Of a DNA stretch of 64,000 nucleotides, positions 17,074 through 26,034 are shown one piece after another. Source of the DNA: Persephonella sp. KM09-Lau-8 (GTDB lineage Bacteria; Aquificota; Aquificia; Aquificales; Hydrogenothermaceae); contig NZ_JNLL01000001.1 in assembly GCF_000703085.1 (NCBI RefSeq), positions 1,302,001-1,366,000 of the forward strand, read 5' to 3'. Under the pieces are notes generated by a model. That model worked only from the letters and a program-made list of their open reading frames with translations. It had not been told where the DNA came from and ran no database searches. The stretch's first letter is position 1. Every line of letters starts with the position of its first letter. A program made the position numbers and the translations under genes.

Positions 17074-17493
17074 TTATTTAGCTGTCAGCAATATTCTCAG
17101 GACTGTTCCACCGAATCCCTGCTTTATTTTAATAACAATTAACTGTCTATCCCTTGAGTATGCCACCGTAGTTTCTTCACCGGCAACAAATAACTCTTTT
17201 TTCCAGCCATTTTTAGGCATGTATTTATCAAAGAAATAAAGCAGCTTTGAAGTAGATGCCTTTCCCACATAAACAAGGTAAGCTCTAACTATACCCTCAT
17301 TTTCATAAATCATAGAGAGGTCTTGCTTAAGTGAAAAATTAGAAGGCACAGGAAAAACATAGTTTCCATATTTTACTGTAAATGGTTGAAGAACTTTAGG
17401 CTCTTTGGAAAATGCATTCTGGGTGTTTACATTACAGCCGGCAAGCAAGAATGCTACTACCACAAAAGAAAAGTATAAAAATAGTTTTTTCAT
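17074..17493 (-). CDS. Lipoprotein of unknown function
   Basis: A 139-residue protein with a lipoprotein signal: basic start, hydrophobic core and lipobox LLAGC with C20. The mature part contains YLVYVGKASTSKLLYFFDKYMPKNGW, a beta-alpha pattern with a conserved-looking NGW, and ends in IVIKIKQGFGGTVLRILLTAK. No named family can be assigned with confidence. The ATG at 17493 is chosen because CCTCC on the plus strand (17504-17508) supplies a GGAGG ten bases upstream and because the signal peptide starts there. It may be membrane-attached in the periplasm. Confidence 0.8.
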   Translation of the reverse strand: MKKLFLYFSFVVVAFLLAGCNVNTQNAFSKEPKVLQPFTVKYGNYVFPVPSNFSLKQDLSMIYENEGIVRAYLVYVGKASTSKLLYFFDKYMPKNGWKKELFVAGEETTVAYSRDRQLIVIKIKQGFGGTVLRILLTAK

Positions 17494-17553
17494 AAAAATA
17501 AATCCTCCAGACAAATCCTGCATTTATATATTATAAACAATTACAGGAAATGG

Positions 17554-17627
17554 GGAGGGTGACGGGACTTGAACCCGCGACCCCAAGGGCCACAACCTTG
17601 TGCTCTGCCAGCTGAGCTACACCCTCC
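17554..17627 (-). tRNA. tRNA-His (GTG)
   Basis: The gene encodes the extra G at position -1, acceptor GAGGGTG / CACCCTC, anticodon loop TTGTGGC (anticodon GTG) on a CAAGG / CCTTG stem, T arm GCGGG-TTCAAGT-CCCGT, and the His discriminator C73. The next three bases complete an encoded CCA end (17551-17553). Confidence 0.96.
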
Positions 17628-17706
17628 ATAAGAGGCTAATATTATATGATTGTTTAATCTTTTTTGCAAGATTTAGAGGTCAAATTTTTTGGTTTTTCAA
17701 ATATCT

Positions 17707-18216
17707 TTATGCTCTAATATACTCAAATTTACACTTTTCATTTTCGTAATCCCTTTCTGTCCACTGGACACCTTTTGCTCCATACATCTGCTTTGCAAAT
17801 CCTTCAATAAATCCCCATCCTGCCCAGCATACAGAGTGTTCAACAGGTTTAAGATTCCTGTCATCAAGGATTTCATAGAAAACACATTTGCATATATAAG
17901 CGGCATTTTCCTCCCTTTCTACTCTTTCTGCAAAGCCCAGTTCATTTAAAGCCAGTTCCATTACCTCTTCCCATTTTTCCCGTGGGTTTTGCTCCATCAT
18001 ACTTTTTGCAACTTCTCTGCCCAACTGTCTCATTGTGGAAAATCCACCTTTTTCTCCAAATAAATCCTGTATTTTTTCTGCAAATGCAAAAACCAACTGC
18101 CTACCTAATATATTTTCACCTAAATCGCTTAAGACAAGTTCGACAGCCTTATCGCCGATAATATTTTTTGTAAGTTTAACCAGTATAGATATTACTTCTT
18201 CATTAATCTTTTCCAC
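17707..18216 (-). CDS. Hypothetical protein, possibly V4R-like ligand-binding domain
   Basis: A 169-residue soluble protein. The N-terminal half is helical (EEVISILVKLTKNIIGDKAVE). The C-terminal half has ICKCVFYEIL, PVEHSVCWAGWGFIEGFAKQMYG and a final NEKCKFEYIRA, a Cys/Gly pattern that resembles V4R (4-vinyl reductase) or L-2-amino-thiazoline-4-carboxylate hydrolase-like small-molecule-binding domains. This is a low-confidence family guess. Four cysteines in the second half could bind metal. The start overlaps the end of lnt by 25 bases, so it is probably co-transcribed with it. Confidence 0.6.
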   Translation of the reverse strand: MEKINEEVISILVKLTKNIIGDKAVELVLSDLGENILGRQLVFAFAEKIQDLFGEKGGFSTMRQLGREVAKSMMEQNPREKWEEVMELALNELGFAERVEREENAAYICKCVFYEILDDRNLKPVEHSVCWAGWGFIEGFAKQMYGAKGVQWTERDYENEKCKFEYIRA

Positions 18217-19708
18217 AGCTGGCTCCTTATCACAAAAATTAGTAATAAAAATATAATTAAATAGCTTATCTGAATATAGTAATAATATTGACTAAAGAAG
18301 GTTTTATTTTCAAGTAGGAAAACCTTATCCACAATAACACCTTCTTTAAATAATCCTATTGAAGAACTGATTTTTCCTGTGGGAGTTATAACAGCAGAAA
18401 TACCTGTATTGGCAGCCCTAACAAAATATCTTCCTGTTTCTATCGCCCTGACCCGTGCCATTTCAAAATGCTGATAAGGTGCTACTGTATTGCCAAACCA
18501 TGCATCATTAGTTGCATTTATTATCAGATTTCCTTTGTGGGAAAACGATGCCACAAATTCAGGAAATATTGCTTCAAAGCAAATAAGTGGAATAATTTTA
18601 AACTCCCCGTATTTTAATATTTTTTGCTTTTTCCCTGGTATGAAATCATAACCCTGTAGATAAGGAAACAACGGCTTAAAAATTCCAAAAGGAAAAGGGA
18701 CATACTCACCAAAAGGTACAAGTTTAATCTTATTGTAATAATCAACTATATTGGCTTTTTCATCAAACAAAAATATAGAGTTATGAAGAATCAGGTTATC
18801 ACCTTCTTTGTAGTAATTATCAAACCCTGAAACAAGCGGAACACCAATCTTTTTTAAATAATGTCTGAAATACACATACAAAGCTCTTTCCGGCTTAAAA
18901 AGGGGATATGTTGGAATTGCTGACTCGGACAAAACAATCAGGTCAACATTCTGTTTGGCAGCTTCCCTCATAAGTTTTAGATATTTCTGTGTAATTTTTA
19001 GTGCTTGCTGAGGGTCATTTTTTTCACTTTCATCTATGTTTCCCTGAATAACAGCTATCTTTTTCTGCGCACCTTCAGGCTGGAAGTTTTTAATTCTGTT
19101 ATCTCCCCAAATATAAATCACCACAAATATAGCAATACTAAAGACAACCAAAGATGCAGATAAAAGATTTCTTTCACGGATGAACAGATAAACTACAACA
19201 GAGAAAAATACAGCTAAAAAAGAAAGAAAATATATACCTGTGTAGGCTGTTATCTGGGCTATAGGGTTTATATAAGAAAGGGAATATCCCATTAAATTCC
19301 ATGGAAAACCGCTAAAAGGTATAAACTCTCTTAGATTTTCCAGCAAAACCCATAAAAAAGGAGCTAAAAATATGGAATATTTGTAATCTCGCAACCAGTT
19401 TAAAAATACCGAAAAGGGGACAAACAAAAATAATGAGAAAAAAATAGAAAACAGAATAAATAAAATAACTGCCACAAAAATATTAACATCTCCATAGTAG
19501 CTTATAGCATAGGTAATCCAGTAAAACGAAAAAATACTAAAGGAGATGCCTGTAATGAGGGAATATAAAATAACCTTTTTCAAAGGATTCCCATAAGCTT
19601 GATAAAAAATAATAAAAAATCCCCCTAAAAATGCGAAAGGGATAAAATATCCAGGTAAAGAAAGTGCAAGCAGTAACCCCCGATAAACGCTAATATAATA
19701 TTTTTCAT
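18192..19708 (-). CDS. lnt: Apolipoprotein N-acyltransferase Lnt, with an apparent frameshift near the 5' end
   Basis: The long frame (from a TTG at 19583) contains a multi-pass membrane region and a C-N hydrolase domain with E220, K287 and C335 (numbered from 19583), the Glu-Lys-Cys triad that N-acylates lipoproteins. It lacks the usual first TM segment. That segment is encoded upstream: an ATG at 19708 with AAAGG before it gives MKNIILAFIGG, and the downstream frame gives LLLALSLPGYFIPFAFLGG. They join perfectly if a run of five G (plus strand C, 19677-19681) had six. The corrected protein would be 505 residues, normal for Lnt. The cause is sequencing error, real mutation or slippage. Confidence 0.88.
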
Positions 19709-19721
19709 TGATTTATATCCT

Positions 19722-19749
19722 TTGAGAAATATCCTATTTCAATTATAAT
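19722..19749 (+). promoter_or_regulatory. Sigma-70-type promoter for the ferredoxin gene
   Basis: TTGAGA (19722-19727, five of six to consensus) and TATAAT (19744-19749, exact) are separated by 16 bases. Transcription should begin near 19756, leaving a short leader with an AAGGAGG ribosome-binding site before ATG 19783. Confidence 0.7.
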
Positions 19750-19782
19750 CTAAAACTGATAAACATAATAAGGAGGAAAAAT

Positions 19783-20070
19783 ATGGGTAAATTAAAGGTA
19801 GTTGTTGATAGAACAATCTGTGAAGGAATTGGTCCATGTGCAGAGGAAACCAAGTATATTGAACTGGATAAAAGACACAAGGCTGTAATCCTTGAGCCAG
19901 GAAAACCCAAAGAAGAGGTTATGGAAAAAGCTCAACATGTTAAAAGACAGGAGGTTATTTTAGACCTTACACCTGAAGAAGAAGAAGAAATATTCAGAGC
20001 AGCAGAAGCCTGTCCTGTAAAAGCCATATTCATATATGACCCTGAAACAGGGGAACAGCTATATCCTTAA
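19783..20070 (+). CDS. Small ferredoxin with only three cysteines
   Basis: A 95-residue acidic protein. Cysteine ligands are C13 and C19 (TICEGIGPCAEE) and C77 (AEACPVKAIF). Single-cluster ferredoxins normally have CxxCxxC...CP; here the second position is Ile16. A [3Fe-4S] cluster, or a [4Fe-4S] cluster with a non-cysteine ligand, is therefore expected. A central acidic insertion (61-72) is unusual. It has its own strong promoter and ribosome-binding site, so it is probably well expressed. The redox partner is not clear from neighbours. Its stop overlaps that of the convergent M48 gene by four bases. Confidence 0.85.
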   Translation: MGKLKVVVDRTICEGIGPCAEETKYIELDKRHKAVILEPGKPKEEVMEKAQHVKRQEVILDLTPEEEEEIFRAAEACPVKAIFIYDPETGEQLYP

Positions 20071-21338
20071 TAACCTAACAATCTTTGCAGGCGTCTTTTG
20101 GCGTCTGCTTCCCAGCCTCTTTTTCCATCTGTCAATTTCAAAGCTTTCTCATAATTTTTAACGGCTTTGCTTATCTCTCCTAATGCCTCATAATCTCTAC
20201 CTAGGAAATAGTATGTATCTGGAAAGTTTGGAATCAGTATCCTTGCTCTTGTTAGGTATTTTATGCTTTCTCTGTAATTTTTGAGTTTGAAATATCCATA
20301 GCCTGCAAAAAAATGTGGTCTAAAAAATAATCCATCAATCTGGGCAGCTTTAACAGCATACTTAACACCATCAGCATATTTTTCCTGCTTCAGCAAAATG
20401 TAAGATTTTAAGGTAAGAGCGGCATTGTTTTCAGGATAAAGCTTTATGGCTTTGTTCACAAGATTAAGTGCAACCCCTATATTTTTTTCTTTGATCAGCC
20501 TTATTTTTGCCTTTTTATACAGGTCATAGGAAGGCTTTGTTTTTTCCAGTTTTTTCTTTATATAATGAAAGCGGGGACTATCCTTCTTTAGAGGTTTATT
20601 TAAGTTAAGTCTGGATATTAATTTTTTTACCTGTTTTATTCTTGTATCTGGGAGGGGATGGGTTAATAACCATTCTGGCTGATGGATTTTGTCCATTTTT
20701 TTAAAAATATAAAATGTTTCTACAATTCCCCGTGGGTCATAGCCTGCTTCATAAGCAAATTTAACTCCATATCTGTCTGCTTCACTTTCCTGGTCTCTGC
20801 TCCATTTTAACGATAATAGCTGGGCTCCGAGTCCACCAAATTGCATGAGAACATCACCGTATTTTGTCTGGTAAGCAAAAATAGCTGCCAGATTCATAAG
20901 TAGATTCATTCCATAAATTTTTTCAAGGAATTTAGCGTGGTGCCTTGCATTCACGTGGGCAAGCTCGTGTGCCAGAACACCTGCCAGCTGGTCTTCTTTA
21001 TCAAGGGCAAGTATAAGACCTCGGTTTACAAAAATAAATCCTCCTGGGAGGGCAAAGGCATTTATTACATCTGTATTAACCACGTAAAATTTGTAGTTCA
21101 ACTTTCTTGGTGTATGTTTTGCGATTTCCTGTCCCAATTGGGAAACATATTCCTGAACCTCTTTGTCTGGATATCTGCCATCATTTTGCTCAATGGCCAG
21201 AGATACATACATCTGGCCTATTTTGATTTCCTGACTTTCAGGCAAAAGGGTGTATGTTTCCTTTCCTGTTAACGGATCATAGGTTTTTGCACAGGAAACC
21301 AGTATTAAAGCTACTAATAAAAGTATTACTTTTCTCAT
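20067..21338 (-). CDS. M48 metalloprotease lipoprotein with TPR repeats (BepA/YfgC-like)
   Basis: A 423-residue protein. A lipobox (LILVSC, C16) predicts a lipoprotein. The M48 domain has the zinc motif HELAH (H124, E125, H128) and the third ligand in ESEADRYG. TPR repeats fill roughly 285-415. The architecture matches BepA, a periplasmic protease/chaperone that controls assembly of outer-membrane LptD and beta-barrels. This suits its neighbours, which make LPS. Its ATG overlaps the yicC stop by one base (TAATG). Confidence 0.93.
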   Translation of the reverse strand: MRKVILLLVALILVSCAKTYDPLTGKETYTLLPESQEIKIGQMYVSLAIEQNDGRYPDKEVQEYVSQLGQEIAKHTPRKLNYKFYVVNTDVINAFALPGGFIFVNRGLILALDKEDQLAGVLAHELAHVNARHHAKFLEKIYGMNLLMNLAAIFAYQTKYGDVLMQFGGLGAQLLSLKWSRDQESEADRYGVKFAYEAGYDPRGIVETFYIFKKMDKIHQPEWLLTHPLPDTRIKQVKKLISRLNLNKPLKKDSPRFHYIKKKLEKTKPSYDLYKKAKIRLIKEKNIGVALNLVNKAIKLYPENNAALTLKSYILLKQEKYADGVKYAVKAAQIDGLFFRPHFFAGYGYFKLKNYRESIKYLTRARILIPNFPDTYYFLGRDYEALGEISKAVKNYEKALKLTDGKRGWEADAKRRLQRLLGY

Positions 21339-22195
21339 TATTCTATATTCTGAACCTGTTGTCTGATTTTTTCAAGCTGGGTTTTCATCTCTACTGTGTA
21401 AGGAGAAAAATCAGGCATTTTGTTTCCAAGTGTGTTTATCTCCCTGTGCATTTCCTGACATAAGAAATCCATTTTTCTACCTACAGGCTGGTCTAATTTT
21501 ATAAGCTCTTTGAACCTTTTTATATGGGATTTAAGACGGACTATTTCCTCTGTCATGTCCATTTTCTCTGCAAGGAGTGTAGCCTCTATAAAAGCCCTTT
21601 CGGAGTATTCTTCTCCAAGAAGTTCTTTCACTTTCTCGGTTATTTTTTCTTTTGCCTTTTCTATGATTTCATCTTTTTCCTTTTCTATCTTTTCAACAAT
21701 TTCTTCTATTATTAGCAATCTATTTTGTATGTCTGCTATAAGCTTTTCTCCTTCTTTTTTCCTTTCCTCTTTCAGTTTTTCGCAGGCTTCTTCTACCACC
21801 TCAAGAATTCTTTTTTTCAGTGTTTCATCTACCACTTCCTCTTCAAGCTCAGATGCAAGCCCTGAAACAAGGTCAAATATTTTGTCATCAGAAGGTTTTA
21901 AACCAAGCTGTGAAAGCATCTGATTAACACTTTCAAGGGCAGTTTTCATATTTTCAATATTCATTAATATTTTTGGTTTTGTGTATTTGATATTTACATA
22001 AACCTGAAAACTACCCCTTTCAAAATATTTTTTTATAGTATTCCTGATGTCCAGCTCAACAAAAAACAGAATTTCACGGGGGCCTTTTATGGATATATCA
22101 ATTCCTTTGTTATTCACGGATTTTATGCGAACTTCTATCTCATACTCATCAAAATTTTTTATTGAGTATCCAAACCCTGTCATACTGTAAGGCAT
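21338..22195 (-). CDS. yicC: YicC family endoribonuclease
   Basis: A 285-residue protein beginning MPYSMTGFGYS, the family hallmark, with the C-terminal DUF1732 part (FLCQEMHREINTLGNK, then LEKIRQQVQNIE). E. coli YicC is a hexameric endoribonuclease acting on small RNA such as RyhB. The central region is a long charged coiled coil. It is translationally coupled to the M48 gene. Confidence 0.94.
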   Translation of the reverse strand: MPYSMTGFGYSIKNFDEYEIEVRIKSVNNKGIDISIKGPREILFFVELDIRNTIKKYFERGSFQVYVNIKYTKPKILMNIENMKTALESVNQMLSQLGLKPSDDKIFDLVSGLASELEEEVVDETLKKRILEVVEEACEKLKEERKKEGEKLIADIQNRLLIIEEIVEKIEKEKDEIIEKAKEKITEKVKELLGEEYSERAFIEATLLAEKMDMTEEIVRLKSHIKRFKELIKLDQPVGRKMDFLCQEMHREINTLGNKMPDFSPYTVEMKTQLEKIRQQVQNIE

Positions 22196-22205
22196 TCCTT
22201 TCCTC

Positions 22206-23288
22206 CTAAATTTCTATTCCAAATACAGACTGCATTATTGAACCAAAAATATATGCAATTCCGGCTGCTGTAAAGGCTGATATTACCATCTCTGCAATCT
22301 TTTTCTTGATACTGATTCCAGATAAAACAGAAATAATGGTTGCCACAACTGTTAGGGCTAAACCTGCAAATATTATTGAAAATGGCAGGGCTATATATGA
22401 GTTTGGTGCAAAAAAGTAAGGAATTACAGGGAAAAACACGCCAAACAGATAGGCAAATCCTGTGAACAACCCTGATTTGACTTCATTTTCGTCTGTTTCT
22501 TCAATAAGCAGTTTTGATATAGCTTCTTTATTAAGTCCGATTTTATTGGCTATTTCTTCGGCTATTTCTTTTACAACACCTGAGGAAATCAATTTCTCTT
22601 TGTATTCTTCAACTGCCCTTTCAGGTGCAACATCAAATATAATTTCCATTTGTTCTTTTTGTGCCTGATTTACCTGTCTCTGTGAACGAACAGAAATAAA
22701 AGCCCCTATTCCCATTGAAAGTGCACCAGCAAAACCAACAATTAGACCAGATACCCCCACCATAACAGGATTATACATATAAACAGCAGACAGACCTGCA
22801 ACTGCCCCAAGTATCTCAACCAGTCCATCATTCATCCCCAGAACAAAATCTCTGATATTTGAGACCCCTTTTTCATTAATCTGGCGGGCAAAGAATGTTT
22901 CATGTTCTATCTCATCTAAGATAATTTCCTTTAGTCTTTGTCTTTCTTCTGGGTTAAGGGTGGCCTGTTTTAGGAAATTATAATAATGTTTTATAGCTCC
23001 ACTTTCCCCAAGTTCAAAAAATGATATAACAATAACAGGGTTCATAAATTTTGATAAAAATTTCATAAATAGTAGCTTGGTTTTATTTATTGAAACTTCT
23101 GGAATAGTAGCATTTCTATTTTTCAGAAAATCAGCCCAGAACTGAGCATGTTTTTTCTCCATCAAGGCAATTTTTTGTATTTTTTCTCTTATATCCTGCT
23201 TTTTAATAACCTTGCTGATTTCCATATATGTATAAAAATCATTCATTTCCATCTGATAAAAATGCTGGGCAAGTTTTATCTCATCCAT
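22206..23288 (-). CDS. Ferritin-like/VIT1-CCC1 membrane protein (MbfA type), probable iron/manganese exporter
   Basis: A 360-residue fusion. The N-terminal rubrerythrin-like di-iron domain (about 1-135) keeps two ExxH motifs (MEKKHAQF and DEIEHETFF). The C-terminal VIT1/CCC1 domain starts at VRDFVLGMNDGL-like residues and has about five membrane helices. Related MbfA proteins export iron and protect against peroxide. The GTG at 23297 also opens the frame, but ATG 23288 has better spacing to the GGTGG upstream. It overlaps waaA by eight bases. An iron exporter beside fetB suggests joint control of iron load. Confidence 0.88.
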   Translation of the reverse strand: MDEIKLAQHFYQMEMNDFYTYMEISKVIKKQDIREKIQKIALMEKKHAQFWADFLKNRNATIPEVSINKTKLLFMKFLSKFMNPVIVISFFELGESGAIKHYYNFLKQATLNPEERQRLKEIILDEIEHETFFARQINEKGVSNIRDFVLGMNDGLVEILGAVAGLSAVYMYNPVMVGVSGLIVGFAGALSMGIGAFISVRSQRQVNQAQKEQMEIIFDVAPERAVEEYKEKLISSGVVKEIAEEIANKIGLNKEAISKLLIEETDENEVKSGLFTGFAYLFGVFFPVIPYFFAPNSYIALPFSIIFAGLALTVVATIISVLSGISIKKKIAEMVISAFTAAGIAYIFGSIMQSVFGIEI

Positions 23289-24483
23289 TCTTCCCACCTA
23301 AAACTTTGTTTATATTCTGCACATAGCACCTGAAAATTCTGTCTACTTCTTTAAATAAATCTATATTTTCAATTCCCTTGTTTAACAGGCTGGAAATAGT
23401 ATCTTCCAGTTTCTTTTCGTCTTCTGCCACAAAAACAATCTTATCTTTAAGCTGTTTTACTATATCATCTATTTTGTGATAATGCTTTCCTATAACTACA
23501 GGTTTATTTTCTAAAGCAGCCTCAAGAACATTATGCCCACCAATATTGGCTATTGTTCCACCAATAAAAACAACATCAGCATATTTATAAAATCCAGAAA
23601 GCTCACCTATAGTATCAATAAGATAAATATCTTTTTCCATAATGTCAGACTCAGACCTTAGCTGATAACTGAAACCTGAATTTTCAATAAGCTTTTTTAC
23701 TTCTTCTATTCTTTCAAGATGTCTTGGGGCTATGATTAGATGAAGATCTGGATATTTTTCTTTTAGTTTTTTGAAAATCTGAAGAATTATCTTTTCCTCA
23801 GGGGCATGGGTGCTACCAGCTATTAGAATTTTCCCTTTTTTGTGAAATTTTATATCTTTTTTGCTTTTTGAGGAAATAAACTTTAAATCTCCACATAAAA
23901 TAATTTTTTCAGGATTATTTACAAATTCTTTTAAGTATTGGTAATCTTTATCTGACCGGACAAGAAACAAATCAATGCTGTTAAATATTTTTTTATAAAA
24001 AACCTTGAATCTTTTGTATTTTTTATAGGAGTCATCAGATATTCTAGTATTGGCAGATATAAACGGAATAAACCTATGGGCTGTATTTACAAAATTAAAC
24101 CAGAATTCTCCCTCGATGGATACAACAGCAACAGGATTGTAGATTTTTATAAACTTTTTAAATAAAAAAGGAATATCAAATGGTAAAGCCCTTACGGTAG
24201 CATAGGGATACTGTTTTTTTGCATAATCTATCCCACGGGGAGAAAACACGGTAATAAGGATGTTATATCTATCCTTATAATACTCTATCAAAGGCCTTGC
24301 AACATTAAGCTCACCAACACTGGCACAATGGAACCATAGATTGTTTTGTCCTTTGTCTGAATAAAGAATAAATCTTTCTTTTAGATTAAAGGTGTATCCT
24401 TTTTTTCTGTTCAGAAAAATATAAACAGGCAAAACAGGCACCAACAACAAGATATAAAAAAATGTATATAAAAACTGTATCAA
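23281..24483 (-). CDS. waaA: 3-deoxy-D-manno-octulosonate (Kdo) transferase WaaA
   Basis: A 400-residue GT30 enzyme anchored by one N-terminal helix. HCASVGELNVARPL includes the conserved base E58, and the C-domain has LIAGSTHAPEE, IIAPRHLERI and GGHNVLEAALENKPV. It adds Kdo to lipid A precursor on the inner face of the cytoplasmic membrane, which proves an LPS-bearing outer membrane. It overlaps fetB by four bases and the ferritin/VIT gene by eight. Confidence 0.95.
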   Translation of the reverse strand: MIQFLYTFFYILLLVPVLPVYIFLNRKKGYTFNLKERFILYSDKGQNNLWFHCASVGELNVARPLIEYYKDRYNILITVFSPRGIDYAKKQYPYATVRALPFDIPFLFKKFIKIYNPVAVVSIEGEFWFNFVNTAHRFIPFISANTRISDDSYKKYKRFKVFYKKIFNSIDLFLVRSDKDYQYLKEFVNNPEKIILCGDLKFISSKSKKDIKFHKKGKILIAGSTHAPEEKIILQIFKKLKEKYPDLHLIIAPRHLERIEEVKKLIENSGFSYQLRSESDIMEKDIYLIDTIGELSGFYKYADVVFIGGTIANIGGHNVLEAALENKPVVIGKHYHKIDDIVKQLKDKIVFVAEDEKKLEDTISSLLNKGIENIDLFKEVDRIFRCYVQNINKVLGGKNG

Positions 24484-25217
24484 CCTTCAGTAACCGTCCT
24501 TATTATTTTTTTGTATCCATAGTTTATAGAAAACAGTCCTGTAAACAGTGCCACAGCAACCATCATATACATTATAGCAAGCTGATAGGATACTGCTTCA
24601 AATGGGTCAGCCCCTGCAAGTAGCATACCTGTGGTTATCCCAGGAATATGGATAATACCCACCGTTTGCAGGGAATTCAGTATCGGAATCAAAGAGGCTT
24701 TTAGAGACTCTTTCCTGATAAAATAAAACGCATCTTTGAGACTGCCCCCCAATGCAACTACACCTTCAATAATATCCAGTGTATTTTTTGTTTCTCCTTT
24801 CATCCGGTCAAGTGCAAGTGTATAAACATTCAGAGAGTTTCCTATTACCATACCACCTACAGGAATTATCTGGTTTGGCTCAAAGGTTATAATGCCCATA
24901 AGCAGCAAGGAGGAAATCACAATAAAAGAAGCCAGAAATATAACCTGAAAAGCTGTCAAAAATCCTTTGTCAGCAAGTCTTACCCTTCTCTGCCCTGTCC
25001 ATGCTGCAAAAACAACCATAAAAACAAGAATCATAACAAGGGCTACCGGATTTTTTAGTTTGAAAACAAAAAACAGCAGATACCCAAGGGCAGCCAATTG
25101 AAGCAAAGCCCTTATTGAATTTATCAGTATAGTCTTCTCAAGTCCTAATTTTTCCCTGTATGAAAAATACAGAGCAATAAGTATGAGAATGTATGAAGCA
25201 AGAAATTTATATTCCAT
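24480..25217 (-). CDS. fetB: FetB-like ABC transporter permease (UPF0014)
   Basis: A 245-residue membrane protein with about seven helices. Recognisable segments are NSIRALLQLAALGY, WTGQRRVRLADKG, GMVIGNSLNVYTLALDR and GITTGMLLAGADPFEAVSYQ, the UPF0014/FetB pattern. E. coli FetAB exports iron under oxidative stress. The ATPase FetA is not next to it here. ATG 25217 is preferred over a GTG six bases upstream because GAGG is well spaced. It is the first gene of a fetB-waaA-ferritin/VIT-yicC-M48 operon. Confidence 0.9.
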   Translation of the reverse strand: MEYKFLASYILILIALYFSYREKLGLEKTILINSIRALLQLAALGYLLFFVFKLKNPVALVMILVFMVVFAAWTGQRRVRLADKGFLTAFQVIFLASFIVISSLLLMGIITFEPNQIIPVGGMVIGNSLNVYTLALDRMKGETKNTLDIIEGVVALGGSLKDAFYFIRKESLKASLIPILNSLQTVGIIHIPGITTGMLLAGADPFEAVSYQLAIMYMMVAVALFTGLFSINYGYKKIIRTVTEG

Positions 25218-25294
25218 TAACACCTCTACATTGTTTTATTCCAAAATGAAAAATAATATTATAACTATAAGCAGAATAGGATTTAGAGGGGGTA

Positions 25295-26020
25295 ATGTTT
25301 AAAAAGATTTTTGTTTTATTGATTGTTTTATTTGCTGCCGGATGTTCAGGGATAAAAAGTAATGTAGACACCACAAAGTTTAAAAATGTCAGATACGAAG
25401 GCCAGAAGGTCAGGATGGCTGTTCCTATAGTCCTGTGTAAAGCAGCAAAGTGTAATGAAAACATAGCCAGTATTACACAGGATTTGCTCATAAATGAACT
25501 GCTCCACACAAACAGGTTCATAATGCTTGAAAGAGGATACGGTCTTGAGGAAATAAAAAAAGAACTACTCTTATCCCAGTCAGATATGATTGATGTAAAA
25601 AAAGCCATTCCTACAGGACTACTGGAAGAGACAGATATTCTGGTTATTGGAGTAATCACAGCAATTGAACCTAAAAAAACTAAATTTTTTGTTCCAGCTC
25701 TAATCCCATGGAAAGAAGGAGGTAGACATCACATAACAGGTGGAATTGCACAGTATAAAGAAAGCTATATACAGATAATAGTCCGTCTTGTTGATGTCAG
25801 AACAGGTAGGGTTTTGAAATCCATAAAAGGTGAAGGCAAATGGAACTGGTGGAATCTTGTTTTAGGTGAAGGTGCATTTAAAAAAGGTGGAGTTATCGGA
25901 GGAATCTCTGTAGACCAGAGCATCCCTATGGAACAAACCATTCAAAATATGGTTAAAAAAATAGCAGCAGAAATCATAAAAAGTATTCCACAGGAGTATT
26001 ACAGACATAATATTAATTAA
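25295..26020 (+). CDS. CsgG/HfaB-family outer-membrane lipoprotein
   Basis: A 241-residue protein with lipobox LFAAGC (C17). The mature part has NRFIMLERGYGLEEIKKE, ATDILVIG-like EETDILVIGVITAIEP, and VRLVDVRTGRVLKSIKGEG, the CsgG signature order. CsgG forms the curli secretion pore; HfaB anchors holdfast. No curli subunit gene is adjacent, so the exported substrate is unknown. AGAGGGGG sits just upstream of ATG. It is followed after 14 bases by an exported protein that may be a partner. Confidence 0.85.
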   Translation: MFKKIFVLLIVLFAAGCSGIKSNVDTTKFKNVRYEGQKVRMAVPIVLCKAAKCNENIASITQDLLINELLHTNRFIMLERGYGLEEIKKELLLSQSDMIDVKKAIPTGLLEETDILVIGVITAIEPKKTKFFVPALIPWKEGGRHHITGGIAQYKESYIQIIVRLVDVRTGRVLKSIKGEGKWNWWNLVLGEGAFKKGGVIGGISVDQSIPMEQTIQNMVKKIAAEIIKSIPQEYYRHNIN

Positions 26021-26034
26021 AAGAGGTGATAAAA

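Noticed and set aside
21510-21923. Ser/Phe-rich frames opposite yicC
   Set aside because: Composition is that of the antisense of a Glu/Lys-rich coiled coil; no start signals.
25207-25659. A 150-residue minus-strand frame over the CsgG-like gene
   Set aside because: Serine-rich shadow of a recognised gene; no family features.
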